A DNA stretch of 11,525 nt, taken from contig JBELLC010000097.1 of assembly GCA_042088965.1 (NCBI GenBank), forward strand, positions 1-11,525, written 5' to 3'. Numbering within the stretch: the first letter of the stretch is position 1; every line of letters starts with the position of its first letter. The notes below the pieces were generated by a model that ran no database searches, had not been told where the DNA came from, and saw only the letters and a list, made by a program, of their open reading frames with translations. Below are positions 6,828-11,525 of this stretch, piece after piece. The stretch is from TMED26 sp042088965. Its GTDB lineage: Bacteria > Pseudomonadota > Alphaproteobacteria > Thalassobaculales > Thalassobaculaceae. The translations under genes were made by a program, and so were the position numbers.

Positions 6828-7616
6828 ATGGCGAACTGGCCTTTAAATCTGCGCACAAGCCGAATTTTGATTTCAAATGATGATGGTGTCCACGCCCCTG
6901 GCTTGCGCGTCTTGCGGGATGTTGCTGAAGCCTTGTGTGATGAGGTCTGGGTTGTGGCGCCAAATTCAGAACAAAGCGGTGCAGGCCATTCATTGACGTT
7001 GCGTCGGCCATTGCGCATTCATCGTCATGATGACCGGGTTTTTTCCGTTGATGGCACACCGACGGACTGCGTTTTACTGGCCAGTAATGAGATCATGGCA
7101 GATCATCCGCCCGACCTGGTCTTATCGGGGATTAATCGACATGCCAATTTAGGCGAAGATGTGACCTATTCTGGGACTGTTGCGGCGGCCATGGAAGCGA
7201 CCATCCTTGGCTATCCGGCGATTGCCCTCAGTCAGGTTTTTAACAATGATCAAGATGACGCGGTTTATTGGACAACGGCGGCCAGTCATGCGGGTGCGCT
7301 GATTGCCCGCCTGGCAGCTGTTGGATGGCCGGCGAATAGCCTGATTAACGTTAATTTTCCGGCGGTCGCCAGTGATAAGGTGGTGGGAACAGAAATCACC
7401 CAGCAAGGTCGCCGTAAAATTGGGGACAAAATTCTCCAAGGCAAAGATCCCAGTGGCCGCGCCTATTATTGGATCGGGGCGGTGAAGACCGATAATGATG
7501 TTGTCCCGGGAACCGATTTTGCGGCTGTAGCCACAGGGCATATATCTGTGACGCCAATTGATCTAGATATGACAGATTTGGCGAGCATGGACCGATTAAG
7601 TGGCATTATCGATTGA
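6828..7616 (+). CDS. surE: 5'/3'-nucleotidase SurE
   Basis: Metal-dependent phosphatase that dephosphorylates nucleoside monophosphates and short polyphosphates; linked to stationary-phase survival. Metal ligands are visible in the family motifs: SNDDGVHAPGL with Asp18-Asp19, NSEQSGAGHS with the expected Ser50, and SGINRHANLGEDVTYSGTV with Asn103. VNFP and VTPIDLDMTD are also family hallmarks. The protein is 262 residues from ATG 6828; a GTG at 6825 directly after the serS stop would add only one residue, and the two cannot be separated by sequence. About ten residues (ANWPLNLRTS) precede the usual MRILLSNDDG start, a short extension of no known role. The stop is shared with the pcm start in a TTGA overlap. 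SurE and Pcm are adjacent in many proteobacteria, where both have been tied to long-term survival. Confidence 0.95.
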   Translation: MANWPLNLRTSRILISNDDGVHAPGLRVLRDVAEALCDEVWVVAPNSEQSGAGHSLTLRRPLRIHRHDDRVFSVDGTPTDCVLLASNEIMADHPPDLVLSGINRHANLGEDVTYSGTVAAAMEATILGYPAIALSQVFNNDQDDAVYWTTAASHAGALIARLAAVGWPANSLINVNFPAVASDKVVGTEITQQGRRKIGDKILQGKDPSGRAYYWIGAVKTDNDVVPGTDFAAVATGHISVTPIDLDMTDLASMDRLSGIID

Positions 7617-8257
7617 CTGTCCCGGCTGTCGCTCAACAACGCTTGATTAGCGTGCTGCGTGATCAAGGGGTAAGCGATGCCTCTATTTTACAGGCCATTG
7701 CTGATGTTGACCGGACAGCGTTCGTGCCGACCGGCTTTCATGATCAAGCCTTTGAAGACACGCCATTGCCAATTGGTTTTGGGCAAACCATCAGCCAACC
7801 CTTTATTGTGGCCACGATGACCGAGGCATTAGGTCTTAATCGGCGATCCCATGTTTTGGAAATTGGCACAGGTAGTGGCTATCAAACAGCGATTTTGGCG
7901 CGGGTTTGCCGGTGGGTCAGAACCATTGAATACATTCCAGAACTGGCCAAAAGCGCGGCGGAACTCTTCGTGGAACTGGGGTTGCGCAATGTGACAACTC
8001 GGCGAGATGATGGCGCGAAAGGCTGGCCCGAAGCAGCCCCGTTTGAGCATATCTTGGTGACGGCCGCGGCGGCTGATTTTCCGGCGGCGTTGCTCGATCA
8101 ATTATCTGAAGCTGGCGGCGTTATGGTGATCCCAATTGGGGAGCAGGGCCGCCCGCAAACACTGTATCGGGTCACCCGCAGGGACGATATTTACCAATAT
8201 GAGAAACTCATGCAGGTGCGCTTTGTTCCGTTGTTAAACAGCATTTCCCCAAGGTAA
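7613..8257 (+). CDS. pcm: Protein-L-isoaspartate O-methyltransferase
   Basis: S-adenosylmethionine-dependent enzyme that methylates L-isoaspartyl residues in aged proteins so that they revert to aspartate. The core matches the family along its length: LPIGFGQTISQPFIVATMTE (about 46-65), SAM-binding motif I VLEIGTGSGYQTAIL (80-94), the DDGAKGW region, ILVTAAAADFP (motif II), GGVMVIPIGEQ and the C-terminal VRFVPLL. The protein is 214 residues, normal for PCMT. The start is TTG at 7613, sharing TTGA with the surE stop. No in-frame ATG lies ahead of the conserved region, and alignment with the E. coli N-terminus fits this start. AAGTGG at 7598-7603 is a modest ribosome site nine bases upstream, so translational coupling to surE is likely. 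Confidence 0.94.
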   Translation: MTVPAVAQQRLISVLRDQGVSDASILQAIADVDRTAFVPTGFHDQAFEDTPLPIGFGQTISQPFIVATMTEALGLNRRSHVLEIGTGSGYQTAILARVCRWVRTIEYIPELAKSAAELFVELGLRNVTTRRDDGAKGWPEAAPFEHILVTAAAADFPAALLDQLSEAGGVMVIPIGEQGRPQTLYRVTRRDDIYQYEKLMQVRFVPLLNSISPR

Positions 8258-8301
8258 GGCCTGATGACGCTTATGGCATTGAGCCACGGGCCTTATAGCC
8301 C
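8255..8301 (+). terminator. Nested inverted repeats across the pcm stop, possible terminator
   Basis: TAAGGCCTG (8255-8263, beginning at the pcm stop codon) pairs with CGGGCCTTA (8287-8295) with one G-U pair. Inside it TGGC (8274-8277) pairs with GCCA (8283-8286) around ATTGA. An alternative, mutually exclusive hairpin pairs GGGC (8288-8291) with GCCC (8298-8301). A T-run follows at 8309-8313, just before the next ATG. This could end the serS-surE-pcm transcript partially or act as a leader for the lipoprotein gene. Confidence 0.35.
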
Positions 8302-8313
8302 TAGACTCTTTTT

Positions 8314-9396
8314 ATGAGGAATGTACTGTCAAAAATCGGCTCTCGGCATCGGCGGTGGCACCTGGCCATTGTTTTGATGGCTGCGATTATGCTGGTTTTG
8401 ACAGCTTGCGCACCTGTCAACAGATCGATCAAGAGCAATGCTCCGCCGGTTCTGTCTCCGCGCTCTGGACTATCAAAAAATACCGCGGTAACGGTTCTGC
8501 CAGGGCAGACTGTTTATTCTATTGCCCGCGCCAATGGCGTATCTCTGCGCAGTTTAATCGAAGAAAACGGTCTTACCCCGCCATATGTCCTGGCCATTGG
8601 GCAAACCCTCAGACTGCCGCAAGTTACAACTTATGTTGTTGCGGCTGGTGATACGGTTTCGATAATCGCTCAGCGCTTGAATATTGATATGCGGCTTTTG
8701 GTCAATATGAATAATATCCGCGCGCCCTATCTCATCCGGGTCGGCCAGCGCTTGAGATTGCCGCGTACCCGAGGCGGTGGATTGCCAGCAGTACAATTTA
8801 CGAGCGCAACGTCAAAACAACCGACAGAAAAGCCTGTCCAGGTACCGACAGTCATGGCCTTACCACTTTCTCGCCCCGAAAGTATTGCCCCTCATCGGGC
8901 GACCGCAAGGACACCCTCAACCGCCGCTAAAGCCGTCACTAAAGCTGCTGTCAAAGCTGTTCAAAACCGCTCTGCACCAGCCAAGCGGCACCGTAATTTG
9001 ACCCCCGCACCAAGATCGCGATCAAAGTTTTTGGTGCCTGTAAATGGCCGGGTTATTGGCCGGTTTGGACCACGAAAGGGCGGATTGCATAATGATGGTA
9101 TCAACATCGCGGCGCCGGTTGGGGCACCGATTAAAGCGGCTGAAAATGGGGTGGTTGCGTATGCTGGTGCAGGCTTTGGTGGTTTTGGAAACCTATTACT
9201 GATTAAGCATGCTGATGGTTGGATATCTGCTTATGGCCATGCTCGAAAACTTCTTGTTAAACGCGGGGCCAAAGTGCGCCGCGGTCAAGTTATCGCAACA
9301 GTGGGTAAAAGTGGTGCGGTGACGCGCCCGCAACTGCATTTCGAATTACGTCGCGGGTCGCGTGCCTTGAACCCTGAAAAATATATCAGTAGCTAA
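8314..9396 (+). CDS. LysM/M23 (LytM-type) envelope lipoprotein, predicted inactive; NlpD/DipM-like
   Basis: Predicted lipoprotein bound to the cell wall. The basic N-terminus and a hydrophobic stretch (17-31) lead to lipobox L-T-A-C with lipidated Cys32. Two LysM domains bind peptidoglycan (about 58-103 and 106-151). A basic Ala/Lys/Pro-rich linker (152-238) follows, then a LytM/M23 domain (about 239-360). Aligned on the GI-x-IA core, the zinc ligands His and Asp of HxGxD are Asn260 and Asn264, and the first His of HxH is Gln340; only His309 and His342 remain. It should therefore not cleave peptidoglycan. Degenerate LytM proteins such as NlpD, EnvC and Caulobacter DipM instead activate amidases during cell separation, and a similar role is inferred. 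ATG 8314 lacks a clear ribosome site. The context (serS-surE-pcm upstream) matches the nlpD neighbourhood of many proteobacteria. Confidence 0.9.
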   Translation: MRNVLSKIGSRHRRWHLAIVLMAAIMLVLTACAPVNRSIKSNAPPVLSPRSGLSKNTAVTVLPGQTVYSIARANGVSLRSLIEENGLTPPYVLAIGQTLRLPQVTTYVVAAGDTVSIIAQRLNIDMRLLVNMNNIRAPYLIRVGQRLRLPRTRGGGLPAVQFTSATSKQPTEKPVQVPTVMALPLSRPESIAPHRATARTPSTAAKAVTKAAVKAVQNRSAPAKRHRNLTPAPRSRSKFLVPVNGRVIGRFGPRKGGLHNDGINIAAPVGAPIKAAENGVVAYAGAGFGGFGNLLLIKHADGWISAYGHARKLLVKRGAKVRRGQVIATVGKSGAVTRPQLHFELRRGSRALNPEKYISS

Positions 9397-9407
9397 AACA
9401 GGGCAGC

Positions 9408-10280
9408 TTAGGGATCGATGGGGATGCCCAATTCGCCGGCGAGGTTCTGCACGAATTGCCAGGCAACACGGCCTGAGCGTGAGCCACGTGTTATCGTCCA
9501 TTCTTTGGCTCTTTTGCGCAATTCTTCATCACTTAAATTAATTCCCAAAGCGCTGCAATATCCCTCGATCATGGCAAAATAGGTGTCTTGATCGCAGGCA
9601 TGAAAACCTAACCAGACCCCGAATCGATCAGACAACGAAACTTTTTCTTCAACAGCCTCAGAGGCATGAATTGCGGTGGAACGTTCGTTCTCGATCATAT
9701 CGCGTGACATCAGGTGACGCCGATTTGAGGTGGCATAGAACAGCACATTTTTAGGCCGCCCCTCAATCCCGCCCTCGAGCACAGCCTTCAGGGATTTGTA
9801 GCTGGTATCTTCATAATCAAACGACAGATCATCGCAGTAAATTACACAATAGCGGTTTGACTGGCGCACCAAAGTTAATAGTCGCGGCAAGGTCTCTAGG
9901 TCTTCGCGGTGTATCTCGACCAAAGCCAAATTGCCCCCTGTCTCGGCATTCACTTGCGCATGGACAGCTTTTACCAAGGAGCTTTTACCCATGCCGCGCG
10001 CGCCCCATAAAAGCGCGTTGTTGGCTGGCAAGCCGGAGGCAAACCTCAGGGTGTTATCATATAGAATATCGCGCTGTAATTGTACGCCCTTTAGCAGGTT
10101 AATATCCACCCGGTTAATCGCCGCAACGGGGTCTAAACCCATATGCTCAGCATTCCAAATAAAGCCATCAGCGGCGTTGAGGTCACTGGTGGCGGCTGTT
10201 GGGGGGGCCAAGCGTTCAAGGGCATTGGCGATTCGGTTGAGAACATCCATTTGAGAGGCGTCGATCATCTTCGTTTCCAT
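9408..10280 (-). CDS. DUF815-type AAA+ ATP-binding protein
   Basis: Predicted cytoplasmic P-loop ATPase of the DUF815 family; the biological role is not established. Walker A is GARGMGKSS (93-101), Walker B is VIYCDDLSF with Asp150-Asp151, a sensor-1-like Asn186 sits in YATSNRRHL, and Arg219 in SLSDRFG is a likely arginine finger. GIEGRPKNVL and the C-terminal TRGSRSGRVAWQF are family-like. The N-terminus MDVLNRIANALERLAPP fits alphaproteobacterial members. The chosen start is ATG at 10280; the ATG twelve bases later (10268) has a somewhat better upstream GGAAA and is an alternative. It lies 22 bases downstream of the acyl-CoA dehydrogenase on the same strand, so probably shares its transcript. 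It converges on the lipoprotein gene with 11 bases between stop codons. Confidence 0.85.
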   Translation of the reverse strand: METKMIDASQMDVLNRIANALERLAPPTAATSDLNAADGFIWNAEHMGLDPVAAINRVDINLLKGVQLQRDILYDNTLRFASGLPANNALLWGARGMGKSSLVKAVHAQVNAETGGNLALVEIHREDLETLPRLLTLVRQSNRYCVIYCDDLSFDYEDTSYKSLKAVLEGGIEGRPKNVLFYATSNRRHLMSRDMIENERSTAIHASEAVEEKVSLSDRFGVWLGFHACDQDTYFAMIEGYCSALGINLSDEELRKRAKEWTITRGSRSGRVAWQFVQNLAGELGIPIDP

Positions 10281-10302
10281 GTTGTCGTGAGGTTAATGTT
10301 GG

Positions 10303-11505
10303 TTATACGCCCCAACGCCAGAAATCAGTACCATCACGGCGATACGATCTGGCCAAAACCATTTTATGAACTTCTGATGCACCATCGACAAGGCGCGCTT
10401 GGCGGGCATAGCGGTAAATCCATTCCAGGACCGTATCTTTTGAATAGCCACGTGCACCATTTAATTGAATGGCGGTATCAACAGCCTTATGTAAGGTATC
10501 TGCCACATGGATCTTGGCCATTGATACCTCTTCGCGGGCGAAATCGCCCTGATCGAGCTTCCACGCCGCTTTCATAACAATCAATCTGCCCATTTCAATA
10601 TCATGGGCAACTTCGCCAAGTTTTATTTGCACGCTTTCACGGTCGATTAATTTGCTGCCAAAGCCTTCGCGTTCCTCGACATAATCGCGGGCGATCTCCA
10701 TCGAACGCTTGGACAGGCCAAGCCAGCGCATACAATGGGTCAAACGCGCTGTACCCAAACGGATTTGCGTTGCTTTTAAGCCATCACCGACTTCCATCAG
10801 GCGATCACTGTCATCGATCTCTAAGCCATCGAATTCAATCTCACAATGGCCGCCATGTTCTTCTGGACCCATGATCGGAATGCGGCGGACGATCCGCCAC
10901 CCTGGTTGATCTTTATGAAACAGAAAGGCGCTCAATCCTTTCCGCGAGTCATCTGATGTGCGTGCCATCAAGATGAAATGAGTCGCAGATTCAGCGCCGG
11001 TAATATACCACTTACGGCCTGTGATCCGCCATTTAGAATTACTGATGGGCTCTGCCTTGGTCAGCATCATGGACGGGTCTGAACCGGAGCCGGGATGCGG
11101 CTCTGTCATCACAAAAGATGAATGAACATCGCCGTCAATGATCGGCTGTAGCCATTTTTGCTTCTGTGCCTCAGTGCCAACACGGTTCAGCAAGAACATG
11201 TTACCATCGTCCGGTGCCGCGCAATTAATGGCTACGGGACCAAAAATTGACCTGTTCATTTCTTCATAAACAGCTGCCATGCCAATCGTGGACAGGCCCA
11301 TACCGCCGCGCTCAACAGGCATTTGTGGCGCCCAAAGACCAATGGCTTTGGCTTTTTCGCGCAACGGCGCCAACGCCTCCAAGGTAATGTTTTCATGGGC
11401 GTCAAAACTATTTTTATCAGCCTCGACCGGTAATACTTCATCGATAACAAATTGGCGCGCTTTCAGGCGCGCGGCATCAATTTCGGCAGACAGTGTGAAA
11501 TCCAT
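10303..11505 (-). CDS. Acyl-CoA dehydrogenase, ACAD10/11-like
   Basis: FAD-dependent enzyme that introduces the alpha,beta double bond into an acyl-CoA; chain specificity cannot be read from sequence. The 400 residues cover the three standard domains. N-terminal helices run to about 125. The flavin-contacting strands include FVMTEPHPGSGSDP (131-144) and KWYITGA (155-161). The C-terminal helices carry QLNGARGYSKD. At the place where medium-chain enzymes have the catalytic Glu of YEGT, this protein has Asp374 in RLVDGASEVHK. An acidic residue in a DGxxEVH context is characteristic of the ACAD10/11-like branch, so activity is still expected. ATG 11505 has a strong ribosome site (GAGGGAG, complement of 11514-11520). 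The C-terminal RRDGTDFWRWGV is short and complete. It probably acts in fatty acid or other acyl catabolism and looks unrelated to its envelope-gene neighbours. Confidence 0.93.
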   Translation of the reverse strand: MDFTLSAEIDAARLKARQFVIDEVLPVEADKNSFDAHENITLEALAPLREKAKAIGLWAPQMPVERGGMGLSTIGMAAVYEEMNRSIFGPVAINCAAPDDGNMFLLNRVGTEAQKQKWLQPIIDGDVHSSFVMTEPHPGSGSDPSMMLTKAEPISNSKWRITGRKWYITGAESATHFILMARTSDDSRKGLSAFLFHKDQPGWRIVRRIPIMGPEEHGGHCEIEFDGLEIDDSDRLMEVGDGLKATQIRLGTARLTHCMRWLGLSKRSMEIARDYVEEREGFGSKLIDRESVQIKLGEVAHDIEMGRLIVMKAAWKLDQGDFAREEVSMAKIHVADTLHKAVDTAIQLNGARGYSKDTVLEWIYRYARQARLVDGASEVHKMVLARSYRRDGTDFWRWGV

Positions 11506-11525
11506 ATCTAAAGCTCCCTCATTCC

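Noticed and set aside
10143..10577. Plus-strand open frame of 144 codons spanning the ATPase-dehydrogenase junction
   Set aside because: It overlaps the start of one clear gene and the end of another in antisense, with no family resemblance or good ribosome site.
1..11525. Possible mobile element, defence island, CRISPR array or biosynthetic cluster
   Set aside because: No transposase, integrase, spaced direct repeats, toxin-antitoxin pair or defence-type domain was found. All intact genes are core or common chromosomal families, so I do not claim an undescribed system.

Overview
The window is a stretch of bacterial chromosome, almost wholly coding, with core housekeeping genes in a gene order common in Alphaproteobacteria: nagZ, scpA, scpB, tatABC, serS, surE, pcm, then a LysM/M23 lipoprotein and a DUF815-type ATPase. 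Base composition is close to balanced, and every protein I can place looks alphaproteobacterial. A marine, SAR116- or Rhodospirillales-like lineage is a reasonable guess, but nothing here proves it. There is no tRNA, rRNA, insertion sequence, CRISPR array or phage gene, and no gap between genes exceeds about 140 bases.

Layout. (1) Bases 1-2713, plus strand: the 3' end of nagZ (peptidoglycan recycling), a site-2-protease-family membrane metalloprotease, and scpA and scpB (condensin partners of Smc). They are packed or overlapping like one operon, including a TTGA and an ATGA stop/start overlap. (2) 2788-3858: a lone FbpC-like ABC transporter ATPase with no permease or binding protein beside it. 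(3) 3996-5434: tatA, tatB and tatC, the complete twin-arginine translocase. (4) 5529-8257: serS, surE and pcm, tightly packed, with pcm starting at a TTG inside the surE stop. (5) 8314-9396: a lipoprotein with two LysM domains and a LytM/M23 domain whose zinc site has decayed. (6) 9408-11505, minus strand: an acyl-CoA dehydrogenase (ACAD10/11-like) and, downstream of it, the DUF815-type ATPase. These converge on the lipoprotein gene with only 11 bases between stop codons.

Shared themes are the cell envelope (nagZ, site-2 protease, Tat, LysM/LytM lipoprotein), chromosome segregation (scpAB), and stress survival or damage repair (surE-pcm). Proteins exported by Tat in many proteobacteria include cell-wall amidases. 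The degenerate LytM lipoprotein would fit as an activator of such enzymes, but that link is inference.

I did not find a convincing undescribed system. The points most worth a second look are the predicted catalytically dead LytM lipoprotein, the orphan ABC ATPase between scpB and tatA with a dyad in its leader, two TTG starts in TTGA overlaps, and small hairpins between tatA and tatB and across the pcm stop codon.
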